A DNA stretch of 64,000 bases. Source: Kibdelosporangium sp. MJ126-NF4 (lineage in GTDB: Bacteria; Actinomycetota; Actinomycetes; Mycobacteriales; Pseudonocardiaceae). A program made the translations under genes and the position numbers. Every line of letters starts with the position of its first letter. The first letter of the stretch is position 1. The stretch spans positions 124,001-188,000 of the forward strand of contig NZ_CDME01000016.1 in the NCBI RefSeq assembly GCF_000826545.1, in the 5' to 3' direction. The notes below the pieces were generated by a model. The model ran no database searches. It was not told where the DNA came from and worked only from the letters and a program-made list of their open reading frames with translations. Positions 17,583 to 30,240 of this stretch are shown here, one piece after another.

Positions 17583-18836
17583 TCAGTCAGCCGTTCGAGA
17601 AGTGCTCGACTTCATGACGAAGTCCCAGATACCGGCCGCCATTTGCGCCTTCGAGCCCAGTGCGATAGGACGTTCGGAGCCGTCAGCGGCCAGCAGCCAT
17701 CCGGCGTTGTCCTCGACCTCGAAGGCCTTCCCCTCGCCCACGGCGTTGACAACCAGCAGGTCACAGCCCTTGCGAGCCAGCTTCGCGCGGGCGTGCGTGA
17801 GCACGTCGCCGCTCTCGTCACCGGTCTCGGCGGCGAAGCCGACGATGTAGGGATCGAACCTGCCTTCCGACCGGGCGACGACCAGTTCGCGCAGTACGTC
17901 CGGATTGCGGGTCAGTGCGACCGGATCGGGATCCCGGTCGGTCTTCTTGATCTTGTGGTTGGCCAGGCTGGCCGGCCGGAAGTCGGCCACCGCGGCAGCC
18001 ATCACCACGATGTCGGCCTCGACGGCGGCCTTGTGCATGGCCTCGCGCAGCTCCAGCGCCGTCCCGACGTTGACGACGTCCACCCCTGCGGGCTCGGGCA
18101 ACGCGACCGTGTGCGCGGACACCAGCGTGACCTGCGCGCCGCGCTGTGCGGCAACCCGCGCGAGCGCGTAGCCCTGCTTGCCGGATGAACGATTGCCCAG
18201 GTAGCGGACCGGGTCGAGCGGCTCGCGCGTCCCACCGGCGGACACCACGACCCGTTTGCCGTCCATGTCACGCGGCAACGCGTCGGCACGGGCCAGCAGC
18301 AGCCGGGCGAGGTCGACGATCTCGACGGGATCGGCCAGCCTGCCTTTGCCGGTGTCGGTGCCGGTCAGCCGCCCGCTGGCGGGTTCGGTCACCACGATGC
18401 CGCGCGAACGCAGCAGCGCCACGTTGTCGCGGGTCGCGGGGTGCTCCCACATCTCGGTGTGCATCGCCGGGATCATCAGAACCGGGCACCGCGCGGTCAG
18501 CAGGGTGCCGGTGAGCATGTCGTTGGCGTTCCCGTGCGCGGCCCTGGCCAGCAGGTCCGCGGTCGCGGGGACGACGACGACCAGGTCGGCTTCCTTGCCG
18601 ATCCGGACGTGCGCCACCTCGGGAACGTCCTCGAAGACACCGGTGTACACGGGGTTGTGGGACAGCGCCTCGAAGGTGGCCTTGCCGACGAAGTTCAACG
18701 CCGACTCCGTGGGCAGCACCTGAACCTGGTGACCGGACTCGGTCAGGCGGCGCAGGACCTCACAGGCCTTGTACGCGGCGATGCCCCCGCCGACCCCAAG
18801 TACCACTCGGGGACGGTCGGAAGGCGGGGTGGTCAC
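17583..18836 (-). CDS. coaBC: Bifunctional phosphopantothenoylcysteine decarboxylase/synthetase
   Basis: A 417-residue coenzyme A biosynthesis enzyme. The N-terminal flavin-dependent CoaC half (about 1-185) has [13 protein letters not shown] and [13 protein letters not shown]. The C-terminal CoaB half (about 190-400) has [28 protein letters not shown] and [11 protein letters not shown]. CoaB joins cysteine to phosphopantothenate and CoaC decarboxylates the product. PAMH replaces the commoner PAMN. The GTG start overlaps the rpoZ stop (GTGA, 18833-18836). Confidence 0.97.
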   Translation of the reverse strand: MTTPPSDRPRVVLGVGGGIAAYKACEVLRRLTESGHQVQVLPTESALNFVGKATFEALSHNPVYTGVFEDVPEVAHVRIGKEADLVVVVPATADLLARAAHGNANDMLTGTLLTARCPVLMIPAMHTEMWEHPATRDNVALLRSRGIVVTEPASGRLTGTDTGKGRLADPVEIVDLARLLLARADALPRDMDGKRVVVSAGGTREPLDPVRYLGNRSSGKQGYALARVAAQRGAQVTLVSAHTVALPEPAGVDVVNVGTALELREAMHKAAVEADIVVMAAAVADFRPASLANHKIKKTDRDPDPVALTRNPDVLRELVVARSEGRFDPYIVGFAAETGDESGDVLTHARAKLARKGCDLLVVNAVGEGKAFEVEDNAGWLLAADGSERPIALGSKAQMAAGIWDFVMKSSTSRTAD

Positions 18837-19114
18837 TCGCCTTCGGTGTGCTCAAGCAGGCCTGCGTGGATCTCGCGAAGCGCGATGGACAGCGGCTTCT
18901 CCCGCGGGCCCGGCTCGACGAGTGGGCCGACGTACTCGAGCAGGCCCTCGCCAAGCTGCGCGTAGTAGTCGTTGATCTGACGAGCGCGCTTGGCGGCGTA
19001 GATCACCAGCGCGTACTTCGAACTGACCTTGTCGAGCAGGTCGTCGATCGGAGGGTTGGTGATGCCTTCCAGGTTGGTGGTCGGCTCGCCCAATGCGCCC
19101 AGCTCGGTGGTCAA
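18833..19114 (-). CDS. rpoZ: RNA polymerase omega subunit
   Basis: A 93-residue omega subunit that stabilises RNA polymerase. The core is [35 protein letters not shown], then a proline-rich linker and the C-terminal [18 protein letters not shown]. It has a TTG start at 19114 and lies 16 bp after gmk. It is coupled to coaBC by a GTGA overlap. The position between gmk and coaBC is the standard actinobacterial arrangement. Confidence 0.97.
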   Translation of the reverse strand: MTTELGALGEPTTNLEGITNPPIDDLLDKVSSKYALVIYAAKRARQINDYYAQLGEGLLEYVGPLVEPGPREKPLSIALREIHAGLLEHTEGE

Positions 19115-19130
19115 GAGGAACTCCAGGGAT

Positions 19131-19736
19131 TCAGACAGCGGTACCAGTCATCAAGGTTAGCAACTCGGCCGCGGCCTGCCGCACGTCGGTGTTCACCACC
19201 AGCGCGTCGAACTCGCCCTGAGCGTCCAGTTCCTTCTCGGCAACGGCCAGCCGATGCCGCACGACCTCGGGATTCTCGGTGCCACGGCCGGTCAGCCTGC
19301 CGACGAGAGTCTCCCACGACGGCGGGACGAGCATCACCAACTGAGCCTCGGGCATCGCGACACGCACCTGCCGCGCGCCCTGCAGCTCGATTTCGAGAAT
19401 CGCGTGCTTGCCCGAAGCCAGCGCGTCGAGCACTGGCTGCCGGGGTGTGCCATAGCAGTTGCCCGCGTACTCGGCCCATTCGAGGAATTCGCCGCGCCCT
19501 GCCATGTCGTCGAACCGCGCACGGTCGACGAAGTGGTAGTGGCTGCCGTCGATCTCACCGGGCCGCTGGGTGCGGGTGGTCATCGAGACACTGAAGAAGA
19601 CGCTCGGGTCCATCCGGCGCAGCTCGGCCACCACAGTGGACTTGCCAACGCCGGACGGACCCGACACAACAGTGAGCCGGGGCCGGGCGCGCACACCCGT
19701 CCCCGGCTCGATGGTGCTCAAGTGACTACCAGTCAC
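19131..19736 (-). CDS. gmk: Guanylate kinase
   Basis: A 201-residue GMP kinase, GMP to GDP with ATP. It has P-loop GPSGVGKST (about 26-34), the GMP-binding [38 protein letters not shown], and the lid R-x-R region [17 protein letters not shown]. It starts at GTG 19736, overlapping the mihF stop (GTGA). The first 20 residues are a variable extension. Confidence 0.97.
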   Translation of the reverse strand: MTGSHLSTIEPGTGVRARPRLTVVSGPSGVGKSTVVAELRRMDPSVFFSVSMTTRTQRPGEIDGSHYHFVDRARFDDMAGRGEFLEWAEYAGNCYGTPRQPVLDALASGKHAILEIELQGARQVRVAMPEAQLVMLVPPSWETLVGRLTGRGTENPEVVRHRLAVAEKELDAQGEFDALVVNTDVRQAAAELLTLMTGTAV

Positions 19737-20050
19737 TCGCTGCTGAACTCGGCGAGCAGCGCCTTACGCTGCCTGTCGCCGAGGCCCCTGAGGCGGCGGC
19801 TTGGAGCGATCTGCAACCGCTCGATGATCTGAGTGGCGCGCACCTTGCCGACGCCGGGGAGGGCCTCCAGCAGTGCGGTCACCTTCATCTTGCCCAAGAC
19901 CTCGTCGCTGTCGGACTGAGCGAGCACGTCCTTGAGGGTCGTGCCGCCTCGCTTCAGGCGCTCTTTGAGCTCAGCCCGGGCCCGACGAGCGGCAGCCGCC
20001 TTCTCCAGCGCTGCGGCCCGCTGCTCCTCGGTCAGCTGGGGAAGGGCCAC
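19733..20050 (-). CDS. mihF: Actinobacterial integration host factor (mIHF)
   Basis: A 105-residue nucleoid protein unrelated to E. coli IHF. It has a long basic N-terminal helix ([27 protein letters not shown]) and an H2TH-like DNA-binding core ([40 protein letters not shown]). It shapes DNA and supports phage-type integration in mycobacteria. The GTG start at 20050 follows GGAGGAAATC. It is first in the gmk-rpoZ-coaBC-metK run and has its own likely promoter. Confidence 0.95.
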   Translation of the reverse strand: MALPQLTEEQRAAALEKAAAARRARAELKERLKRGGTTLKDVLAQSDSDEVLGKMKVTALLEALPGVGKVRATQIIERLQIAPSRRLRGLGDRQRKALLAEFSSE

Positions 20051-20093
20051 GATTTCCTCCGTGGGGTGGGTGTTTCCGGATCGGGTGCAGGCG

Positions 20094-20123
20094 ACCGTAC
20101 CGACACGCCCGGGTCAAGGACAA
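20094..20123 (-). promoter_or_regulatory. Candidate promoter of mihF
   Basis: Read on the minus strand, TTGTCC (20123-20118), an 18-bp spacer and TACGGT (20099-20094) resemble a principal-sigma promoter. They lie 45-75 bp upstream of the mihF start, in the 111-bp gap after pyrF. Confidence 0.4.
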
Positions 20124-20161
20124 CGTGGGTCTGCGATCCTGCGCAGATCACACGTGGTACA

Positions 20162-21006
20162 TCAATGGTGACCCGCGGCCGACACGATCGCGTCACGGGT
20201 GCGTAGAGCCTCGCTACGCAGCGCGAACACGTCCGGCCCCGCTTTCAGGACCCCCCTTGACGAGGTCGGAAGCACGCTACGCAGGGATTTTCCGAAGAGT
20301 GTCCGAATATCGGACAGCGTGCCCCCTTGTGCTCCGAAGCCGGGTACCAGCAAGGGTCCGTTGAGTGCGTCCAGGTCCACGCCCAGCGACCCGATAGTGG
20401 CACCGACAACGAGACCGATTCCCCCGATCGGCTGAACTCCGGCGTTGCGTTCGGCCGCAGCGTCCACGACCGTTTGCGCGATGCTGCGTGGGCCGTTGAG
20501 CGCACGCTGCACCTCCGAAGCCTCAGGGTTCGAGGTCAGAGCGAGGACGAAAACACCCCGCCCGGACTTCTCGGCGGCCTGCAGAGCGGGCTCCAACGAG
20601 CCGAACCCGAGGTACGGCGACAGCGTCACGGCGTCCGCAGCCAACGGCGAACCGTCGGTCAGGTAGGCCGCCGCGTAGGCCGCCATGGTCGAGCCGATGT
20701 CGCCGCGTTTGACGTCCAGCAGGACGATCGAACCGGCCTGCTGGGACTCCGCGACGACCCGCTCGAGCACCGCGACGCCCCTGGAGCCGTGGCGCTCGAA
20801 GAACGCCGACTGCGGCTTGAGGACCGCGATCTCCCCCGCCATGGCCTCGACGCAGGTCATGGCGAACCGTTCGAGCCCGTCGGGGGTGTCGGCGAGGCCC
20901 CACTGCTCCAGCAGCCCCGGGTGCGGGTCGATGCCGACGCAGAGCGGCCCGCGGACCGAGACGAGCGTGGTCAGCCGGGCGCCGAACGGCGCACGTGCCT
21001 GTTGTG

Positions 21007-21010
<4 letters not shown>
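20162..21010 (-). CDS. pyrF: Orotidine 5'-phosphate decarboxylase (type 2)
   Basis: A 282-residue enzyme for the last step to UMP. It is the longer type 2 form typical of actinobacteria and myxobacteria: [57 protein letters not shown] (catalytic Lys/Asp) and VPGFGAQGG near the end. Its ATG overlaps the carB stop (ATGA). It is last in the pyrimidine operon. Confidence 0.96.
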
Positions 21011-24333
<3,323 letters not shown>

Positions 24334-24336
24334 CTG

Positions 24337-25446
24337 TCAGGCCTCATCCATCAACGTCACGAACTGGTCGAACAGGGGCGCGGCGTCGTGTGGACCGGCG
24401 GCCGCCTCCGGGTGGTACTGGACGCTGAACGCGGGCGCGTCCACACAACGCAGGCCCTCGACGGTGCCGTCGTTCGGGCAGTAGTGGCTCACCTCGGCCG
24501 CGCCGTACGGCGTGTCCAGTTTCTGTCCAGCCTCGCCTTCCAGAGCGAAGCCGTGGTTCTGCGCGGTGATCGCGACCCGGCCGGTGGCCGCCTCGATCAC
24601 CGGCACGTTGATGCCGCGGTGGCCGTAGGTCATCTTGTACGTGCCCATGCCCAGCGCCCGGCCGAGGATCTGGTTGCCGAAGCAGATGCCGAACAGCGGG
24701 ATCCGGCGTTCCAGCACCTGCCGGGTCAGCTCGATCGCGTGCTCCTGCGTCTGCGGGTCGCCGGGTCCGTTGGCCAGGAACACGCCGTGCGGCTCGATCG
24801 CCAGCAGGTCGTCGAGGGTCGAGGAGACCGGCATGACGTGGGTCTCGATGCCGCGATGGGCCATCATCCGCGGGGTGTTGAACTTGATCCCCAGGTCGAG
24901 CGCGGCGACGCGGAACCTCCGCTCGCCGTCCGCCGGGACGACGTAGGTGTCCTGGGTGCTGACGGCGCCGGACAGGTCCGCGCCCTTCATCCCCGGGCTG
25001 TCCTGCACGGCCTGGACCATCGTGTCCACGTCGGTCAGCGCGTCGCCCGCGAAGATCGCGGCGCGCATGGCGCCCTGTTCGCGGATGTGCCGGGTGACCG
25101 TGCGGGTGTCGACGCCCGCGATCCCGACGATGCCCTGGTTGACCAGCTCGTCGTTCAGCGAGCGGCGCGACCGCCAGTTGGACGGGATCCGGGCCGGGTC
25201 GCGCACCACGTACCCGGCGACATGGATCTTCCTGGACTCGTCGTCCTCGTCGTTCCAGCCGGTGTTGCCGATCTGCGGGGCCGTCGCGACCACGATCTGG
25301 CCGTGGTAGGACGGGTCGGTCAGCGTCTCCTGGTACCCGGTCATCGCCGTGCAGAACACGACCTCGCCGAGCGTCGACCCGGTCGCCCCGAACGCCTCAC
25401 CCCGGAAGACCCGGCCGTCCTCAAGCACCAATGCAGCTGGTGTCAC
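24337..25446 (-). CDS. carA: Carbamoyl-phosphate synthase small (glutaminase) subunit
   Basis: A 369-residue subunit delivering ammonia from glutamine to CarB. The N-terminal domain begins LVLEDGRVFRGEAFGA and has CTAMTGYQETLTDPSY. The class I amidotransferase domain has the nucleophile in GICFGNQILGRALG (about Cys252) and the His-Glu pair in VQYHPEAAAGP. The GTG start overlaps the preceding gene (GTGA at 25443-25446). Confidence 0.98.
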   Translation of the reverse strand: MTPAALVLEDGRVFRGEAFGATGSTLGEVVFCTAMTGYQETLTDPSYHGQIVVATAPQIGNTGWNDEDDESRKIHVAGYVVRDPARIPSNWRSRRSLNDELVNQGIVGIAGVDTRTVTRHIREQGAMRAAIFAGDALTDVDTMVQAVQDSPGMKGADLSGAVSTQDTYVVPADGERRFRVAALDLGIKFNTPRMMAHRGIETHVMPVSSTLDDLLAIEPHGVFLANGPGDPQTQEHAIELTRQVLERRIPLFGICFGNQILGRALGMGTYKMTYGHRGINVPVIEAATGRVAITAQNHGFALEGEAGQKLDTPYGAAEVSHYCPNDGTVEGLRCVDAPAFSVQYHPEAAAGPHDAAPLFDQFVTLMDEA

Positions 25447-25946
25447 TTCGCCGCTCCTCCTTTGGCCAGGCCGGTCAACGCCTCGACCCAGTCCGCGTAC
25501 ACGTCTTTGTCATCTCCCCGGAAACCGGTGTCGAGTTCGTGCTCGCCCAGCTTCCAGCGCACGACGAGCAACCCGTCGCGCTTCATCACCTTCCCGGCGA
25601 TCGCGCGGTCGGTGCGGGCACTGACCACGGACTCGGCCGGGATCCACACCCGATCCGCGCCCTCCCGGTCGAACAGCACCCCGTCGCCGGTCAGCCGCAC
25701 GGTCGCGGCGGCACGGAACCCGACGTCCCCGATCGCCACCCGGTCCTGCCAGCTCTTGGCCGTCGTCGTGCTGATGTACACGCCGGTCGCGGGTTCGAGC
25801 AGGTCGTCGGCCAGGTTCGCCGGTGGCGCCGGGAACTCGGGCAGGACCGTGTGCTGCCTGCGCGCACGGTTGCGGTAGCCCCACCACATCGCCAGCACGC
25901 ACAGCAGGAAGAAGGCCACGACCGCGATCGTCAACGCAATCCTCAT
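25443..25946 (-). CDS. Membrane-anchored PH-like domain protein in the pyr operon
   Basis: A 167-residue protein with one N-terminal TM helix (about 3-24, [23 protein letters not shown]) and a cytoplasmic PH-like beta domain ([21 protein letters not shown] ... [23 protein letters not shown]). The ATG at 25946 overlaps the pyrC stop, and its own stop overlaps carA. A protein of this kind sits between pyrC and carA in mycobacteria too (the Rv1382 position), often labelled export or membrane protein. The function is unknown. Fixed linkage suggests a role tied to pyrimidine synthesis or the membrane. Confidence 0.85.
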   Translation of the reverse strand: MRIALTIAVVAFFLLCVLAMWWGYRNRARRQHTVLPEFPAPPANLADDLLEPATGVYISTTTAKSWQDRVAIGDVGFRAAATVRLTGDGVLFDREGADRVWIPAESVVSARTDRAIAGKVMKRDGLLVVRWKLGEHELDTGFRGDDKDVYADWVEALTGLAKGGAAK

Positions 25947-27226
25947 CGGACGACCTGCCCATCCCGTGCGGTGAGCTTCCCGCGCAACATCGTCGCCCGG
26001 ACGACGCCCGGCAGCTCCATGCCCTCGTAGGGGGTGTTGCCCGCGAGACTGGCCAACCGCGCGCCATTCACTGTCCACATCGCCTGGGGGTCGACCAGGA
26101 CGAGGTTCGCCGGTTCGCCCACCGCGATCGGACGGCCGTGGTCCGGCAGACCGGCGATCTCGGCGGGCCGCTCGCTCATCACCCTGGCCACGCCGCGCCA
26201 GTCCAGTAATCCGGGCTGGACCATGGTGCGGACGACGATGGACAGCGCGGTCTGCAGACCGAGCATGCCCGGCCGCGCCGCGGACCATTCGCAGTCCTTG
26301 TCCTGCGGGGCGTGCGGCGCGTGGTCGGTCGCGACGCAGTCGATCACGCCCTCGGCGAGCGCCGCCCGCAACGCCTTGGTGTCCGCCGAGGTGCGCAGCG
26401 GCGGGTTGACCTTGTTGACCGGGTCGTAGGTGGTCAGCCGGTCGTCGTCGAGCAGCAGGTGGTGCGGGGTCACCTCGGCGGAGACCTGCGTGCCGCGGGC
26501 CTTCGCCCAGCGCAGCACGTCCGCTGTGCCCGAGGTGGACACGTGACAGACGTGCAGCCGGGCGCCGACGTGACCGGCCAGCAGACAGTCCCGCGCGACG
26601 ATCGACTCCTCGGCGGCCGCGGGCCAACCCGCGAGACCGAGCCGGGCGGCCGTCTCGCCCTCGTGGGCCTGCGCGCCGACGGTCAGCCGCGGTTCTTCGG
26701 CGTGCTGCGCGATGAGCACGTCCAGGCCCCGGCTGTACTCCAGCGCGCGTCGCATGATCAGCGGGTCGGCGACGCACATGCCGTCGTCGGAGAAGATCCG
26801 GACTCCTGCGTTGCTCCTGGCCATCGCGCCGAACTCGGCGAGGCGCTCGCCTTTGAGGCCGACGGTCACCGCGCCGATCGGGTGCACGTCGACCAGGCCA
26901 ACCTCACGCCCGCGTCGCCAGACGTGTTCGACGATGACCGTGTTGTCGGCGACCGGGTCCGTGTTCGCCATGGCGAACACCGCCGTGTACCCGCCGAGCG
27001 CGGCGGCGGCCGACCCGGTCTCGATCGTCTCGGTGTCCTCACGGCCTGGTTCGCGCAGGTGCGTGTGCAGGTCGACGAAGCCGGGGAGCGCGACCAGGCC
27101 GTGCGCGTCGATGACGTCTCCGCCGCTCGACTTCGACGTCCCGATCTCGGCAACGAGACCGTCCTCGACGCGGATGTCGACCGGGTCACCTTCGCCGTAC
27201 GGCACGGCGCCTTTGATCAGCGTCAT
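25943..27226 (-). CDS. pyrC: Dihydroorotase
   Basis: A 427-residue type I dihydroorotase that closes carbamoyl-aspartate to dihydroorotate. It has the zinc-binding [10 protein letters not shown] near residue 54, [27 protein letters not shown] and [15 protein letters not shown] (catalytic Asp). The start is ATG 27226 with an ATGA overlap with pyrB. The upstream and downstream couplings suggest one polycistronic message. Confidence 0.97.
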   Translation of the reverse strand: MTLIKGAVPYGEGDPVDIRVEDGLVAEIGTSKSSGGDVIDAHGLVALPGFVDLHTHLREPGREDTETIETGSAAAALGGYTAVFAMANTDPVADNTVIVEHVWRRGREVGLVDVHPIGAVTVGLKGERLAEFGAMARSNAGVRIFSDDGMCVADPLIMRRALEYSRGLDVLIAQHAEEPRLTVGAQAHEGETAARLGLAGWPAAAEESIVARDCLLAGHVGARLHVCHVSTSGTADVLRWAKARGTQVSAEVTPHHLLLDDDRLTTYDPVNKVNPPLRTSADTKALRAALAEGVIDCVATDHAPHAPQDKDCEWSAARPGMLGLQTALSIVVRTMVQPGLLDWRGVARVMSERPAEIAGLPDHGRPIAVGEPANLVLVDPQAMWTVNGARLASLAGNTPYEGMELPGVVRATMLRGKLTARDGQVVR

Positions 27227-28155
27227 GCGACTTCCTCTTCCCCGGCGAGCAGGTGGTACAGCACGGCCATGCGGACGTGGACTCCGTTTCGTACTTGGTC
27301 GGTGATCGCGGCCTGTGGCGAGTCCGCGACGACGGACGCGATCTCCATGCCGCGCAGCATCGGTCCGGGATGCAGCACGACTGCGTGGTCAGGGAGCAGG
27401 CGCAGGCGCGCCTCGGACAGACCGTATGCGATGGAGTACTCGCGCGCTGAGGGGAAGAAGCCGCCGTGCATCCGTTCTGCCTGCACACGCAGCATCATCA
27501 CGGCGTCCACAGCGGACAGTTCCGCGTCGAGTTCGTGCGACACCGTTACGGGCCAACCGTTTACACCGGCGGGCAGTAACGTCGGCGGCGCGACGAGGAC
27601 GACCTCGGCGCCGAGTGTTGTGAGCAAATGCACGTTCGACCTGGCCACACGGCTGTGCAGCACGTCACCGACGATCGCGACACGGCGTCCGTCCAGACCG
27701 CCGAGGCGCTCCCGCAGAGTCGAGGCGTCGAGCAACGCCTGCGTCGGGTGTTCGTGCGTGCCGTCGCCCGCGTTCACCACGGAGGTGTGCGTGTGCGACA
27801 GCCACTCGGCCAGCCGGTGCGCCGCGCCGGACGCCGGATGGCGCACGATGACGCAGTCCGCGCCCGCGGCCGCCAGCGTGAGAGCGGTGTCGCGCAGCGA
27901 CTCGCCCTTGCTGACCGACGAACCGCTCGACGACACGTTGACGACGTCCGCGCTCATCCACTTGCCCGCGATCTCGAACGACACGCGGGTGCGGGTCGAG
28001 TTCTCGTAGAACATCGTGATGACCGTGCGGCCGCGCAACGTCGGCAGTTTGCGGACCTCGCGGCCCAGCAGCGCCTGCTTCAGCGCGCCTGCGGTGTCCA
28101 GCACGGCAGTGGCCGCGTCACGGCTGAGGCCGTCGCAGCTCAGGAGGTGTTTCAT
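27223..28155 (-). CDS. pyrB: Aspartate carbamoyltransferase catalytic subunit
   Basis: A 310-residue ATCase joining carbamoyl phosphate and aspartate. It shows [13 protein letters not shown] (carbamoyl-phosphate site), [28 protein letters not shown] and [13 protein letters not shown]. No pyrI regulatory subunit is present, as usual in actinobacteria. Its ATG overlaps pyrR (ATGA). Confidence 0.98.
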   Translation of the reverse strand: MKHLLSCDGLSRDAATAVLDTAGALKQALLGREVRKLPTLRGRTVITMFYENSTRTRVSFEIAGKWMSADVVNVSSSGSSVSKGESLRDTALTLAAAGADCVIVRHPASGAAHRLAEWLSHTHTSVVNAGDGTHEHPTQALLDASTLRERLGGLDGRRVAIVGDVLHSRVARSNVHLLTTLGAEVVLVAPPTLLPAGVNGWPVTVSHELDAELSAVDAVMMLRVQAERMHGGFFPSAREYSIAYGLSEARLRLLPDHAVVLHPGPMLRGMEIASVVADSPQAAITDQVRNGVHVRMAVLYHLLAGEEEVA

Positions 28156-28724
28156 CCGACAAGCTCCACAGCGTCGTGCCCATCCAGTTCCTCGAGCAGC
28201 ACTTCGATGCCTTCCGACCGGGCGGTGGGCACGTTCTTGCCGACGTAGTCGGCGCGGATCGGCAGTTCCCGGTGGCCGCGGTCGACGAGGACCGCCAACT
28301 GCACCGCCCGTGGCCTGCCATGGTCACGCAGCGCATCCAAGGCAGCACGGACGGTTCTGCCCGAATAGAGGACGTCGTCGACCAGAATGACCAGTTTGTC
28401 CTCGATGCCGCCTTCGGGCAGGCTCGTCGGCTCGAGCGGCCGATTGGGGTGGCGACGCAGGTCGTCTCGATAAAGCGTGACGTCAAGCACGCCCGTGGGG
28501 ACGTGGACTCCGCTGAATTCCGCGATCCGTGCGGCCAGTCGCTTGGCCAGCGGTGCGCCTCTGGTCGGAATGCCGATCAGCACGACTGGAGCAGCGTCGG
28601 TACCACCGAGAGTCGTCTTCTCGATGACCTGATGGGCCATTCGGGCGACGGTGCGCGCGACGTCCCCGGCCGAAAGCAGCTCGCGCCGCTCGCCGGGATC
28701 CGCCGCGCCACGGGTGCGTGGCAC
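28152..28724 (-). CDS. pyrR: Pyrimidine operon regulator PyrR / uracil phosphoribosyltransferase
   Basis: A 190-residue PRTase-fold regulator. The core is [36 protein letters not shown] and the PRPP loop [21 protein letters not shown]. PyrR binds pyr mRNA when UMP is high. The GTG at 28724 follows AAGGAGG (9-nt spacing). A consensus PyrR RNA loop abuts that ribosome site, so it likely represses translation of the whole coupled operon, including itself. The first 20 residues are variable. Confidence 0.96.
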   Translation of the reverse strand: MPRTRGAADPGERRELLSAGDVARTVARMAHQVIEKTTLGGTDAAPVVLIGIPTRGAPLAKRLAARIAEFSGVHVPTGVLDVTLYRDDLRRHPNRPLEPTSLPEGGIEDKLVILVDDVLYSGRTVRAALDALRDHGRPRAVQLAVLVDRGHRELPIRADYVGKNVPTARSEGIEVLLEELDGHDAVELVG

Positions 28725-28733
28725 TGGCGTGGA

Positions 28734-28760
28734 CCTCCTTCCCCGCCTCTCGGGACGGGT
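28734..28760 (-). promoter_or_regulatory. PyrR-binding RNA loop adjoining the pyrR ribosome binding site
   Basis: On the minus strand 28760-28741 forms a CCCG/CGGG stem presenting GTCCCGAGAGGC, which agrees at all 12 positions with RUCCNGNGAGGY, the core of the known PyrR-binding loop. AAGGAGG (28740-28734) follows directly. Binding would cover the ribosome site, a translational control described for mycobacterial pyrR. I see no separate terminator hairpin. Confidence 0.8.
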
Positions 28761-28905
28761 CGTTAAAGGATGTCAAGGACCCTCACTACCAGGGTCATCA
28801 GGCACGTTACCAGGGCACACGGGTAAGCCGTCCGGGTGGTCTTGACGCCGTTCTCGATACTGCAACTGAGCGAGGTGCTTGACCTGGTGGCCACGGCAAG
28901 TAACC

Positions 28906-28920
28906 ATTACTCTGCGTATC
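28906..28920. promoter_or_regulatory. Putative BldD box upstream of bldD
   Basis: ATTACTCTGCGTATC agrees with the Streptomyces BldD consensus nTnACnC(A/T)GnGTnAn at 8 of 9 fixed positions; T stands for A at position 14. It is 66-80 bp upstream of the bldD start, with TTGACC at 28879-28884 as a possible -35. Autoregulation is inferred. Confidence 0.6.
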
Positions 28921-28986
28921 GATCTCAGCAGAGACCCGACGGCTCGCCTTCCCGGCCGCCGGGCGAAGGAAATGGAGAACCGCCAC

Positions 28987-29475
28987 ATGGGCGATTACGC
29001 CAAGGCGCTAGGGGCCAAGCTCCGTGGCATCCGCCAGCAGCAAGGCCTGTCGTTGCACGGCGTCGAGCAGAAGTCCGGCGGACGCTGGAAGGCAGTCGTC
29101 GTCGGCTCCTACGAACGCGGCGACCGTGCGGTGACCGTGCAGAAGCTGGCCGAGCTGGCCGACTTCTACGGGGTACCGGTGGTCGAGCTCCTGCCTGAGG
29201 GAAGGGTCCCCTCCGGTGCCGAGCCCGCCACGAAGATCGTCATAAATCTGGAGCGGCTGCAGCAGCTACCGGCCGAGAAAGTCGGCCCACTGGCACGCTA
29301 CGCGGCCACCATCCAGAGTCAGCGAGGAGACTACAACGGCAAGGTTCTGTCCATCCGGACCGAGGACCTGCGGTCACTCGCCATCATCTACGACATGACC
29401 CCGGGAGAGCTGACCGAGCAGCTCATCGACTGGGGCGTGCTGCCGCCGGAAGCAAGGCCGTCCAAAGAGGACTGA
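28987..29475 (+). CDS. bldD: BldD-type developmental master regulator
   Basis: A 162-residue XRE-type regulator. The N-terminal helix-turn-helix (MGDYAKALGAKLRGIRQQQGLSLHGVEQKSGGRWKAVVVGSYERG) and the C-terminal domain (about 85-162, VINLERLQQLPAEKVGPLARYAATIQSQRGDYNG) match BldD. In Streptomyces it is held on DNA by tetrameric c-di-GMP and represses sporulation genes. The ATG at 28987 has GGAGAA upstream at 7 nt; an in-frame ATG 15 bases earlier lacks one. Many c-di-GMP-contact segments (RSLAIIYDM, linker region) look present. It is divergent from the pyr operon. Confidence 0.93.
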   Translation: MGDYAKALGAKLRGIRQQQGLSLHGVEQKSGGRWKAVVVGSYERGDRAVTVQKLAELADFYGVPVVELLPEGRVPSGAEPATKIVINLERLQQLPAEKVGPLARYAATIQSQRGDYNGKVLSIRTEDLRSLAIIYDMTPGELTEQLIDWGVLPPEARPSKED

Positions 29476-29480
29476 TGTAC

Positions 29481-29532
29481 ACCGGCTGCGCGCTGGGGGA
29501 TCCGTTGGGCAGACGGGTGGCGCGCAGCCGGT
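29481..29532 (+). terminator. Stem downstream of bldD
   Basis: ACCGGCTGCGCGC (29481-29493) pairs perfectly with GCGCGCAGCCGGT (29520-29532) across a 26-nt loop, starting 5 bp after the bldD stop. It has no U-tract, so terminator activity is only likely. Confidence 0.45.
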
Positions 29533-29861
29533 CGGCGCTGAGCCGGTGGTCCCTGATGTCACAAAGGTCGCCCTGCACGACCTGACATCGACAAACCCAC
29601 ATCGGCCCACGCGCGACAACTGCCCGCAAGTGCGCACGCCGGTCGACCGGCTGCGTGCCTGTCGTCGGCCCGCAGCGCAGCTGGCCGCCCAGGCATAGAC
29701 GCATGCCCAACGAACGAAGCCCGCGGACACACACACCTGCTTGCCTGCCGACCGATGTGCCAACCGGAAGTACAGCTCATGCATGCGGCCTGCGCGCCAG
29801 CGCAAGAGCGCAAGGTGTGTGGCTTGCGCGCGCCAGCGCAGGGGTGTGGTTCGTGGGGTGT

Positions 29862-29993
29862 CCCTCCCGTATGGCCTGGGCGCAGCCATACCACGGCGTG
29901 TCGGGAGGTCGGCCCACGAAACCCAACCCACAGCGCAGGCGATACCGACCTCCCGGCACGCCGTGGTTTCCTCCGGCAGGCCATACGGGAGGG
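29862..29993. repeat. Long nested inverted repeat (132 nt)
   Basis: The outer arms CCCTCCCGTATGGCCTG (29862-29878) and 29977-29993 pair perfectly over 17 bp. The inner arms 29890-29912 and 29945-29967 pair at 22 of 23 positions (ACCACGGCGTG core); the one exception is a T:G pair. Unpaired segments of 11 and 9 nt separate the two stems, and the apical loop is 32 nt. It could be a MITE remnant or a structured RNA. Confidence 0.85.
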
Positions 29994-30240
29994 GCGCCCC
30001 GCGCCCCCCACTCGACCCAGGAAATCACGTGAGCTGAGCCAACCGGGGCGAGAAACGAAGCTCTGTTTGTGTCCCCTCTTGGAGGCCTGCCGTCCGGCGA
30101 GGACATGCTTGTCGTGCCACAAGCGAACTCGAGTGTCGGGAACCAGCCCGACGCACCGGGCATCACAATCCCATCCCTGAGGCGAGCCTTCGGCGGTAGC
30201 GCCCGCGCGGCGGCGGCCCTGTTGGGCTGAACCTCGCTCT

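Larger units (their letters stand above)
29476..30240. other. 765-bp repeat-rich non-coding gap between bldD and nusB
   Basis: No frame here has a ribosome site, codon bias or family match. It contains a stem after bldD (29481-29532), two direct copies of GCGCGCCAGCGCA (29792-29804 and 29828-29840), a long hairpin (29862-29993), and GGGTGGCGCGCAGCCGGTC at 29515-29533 repeated exactly at 30246-30264 in the nusB 3' end. It looks like accumulated repeat material inserted between two conserved genes. Confidence 0.6.
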
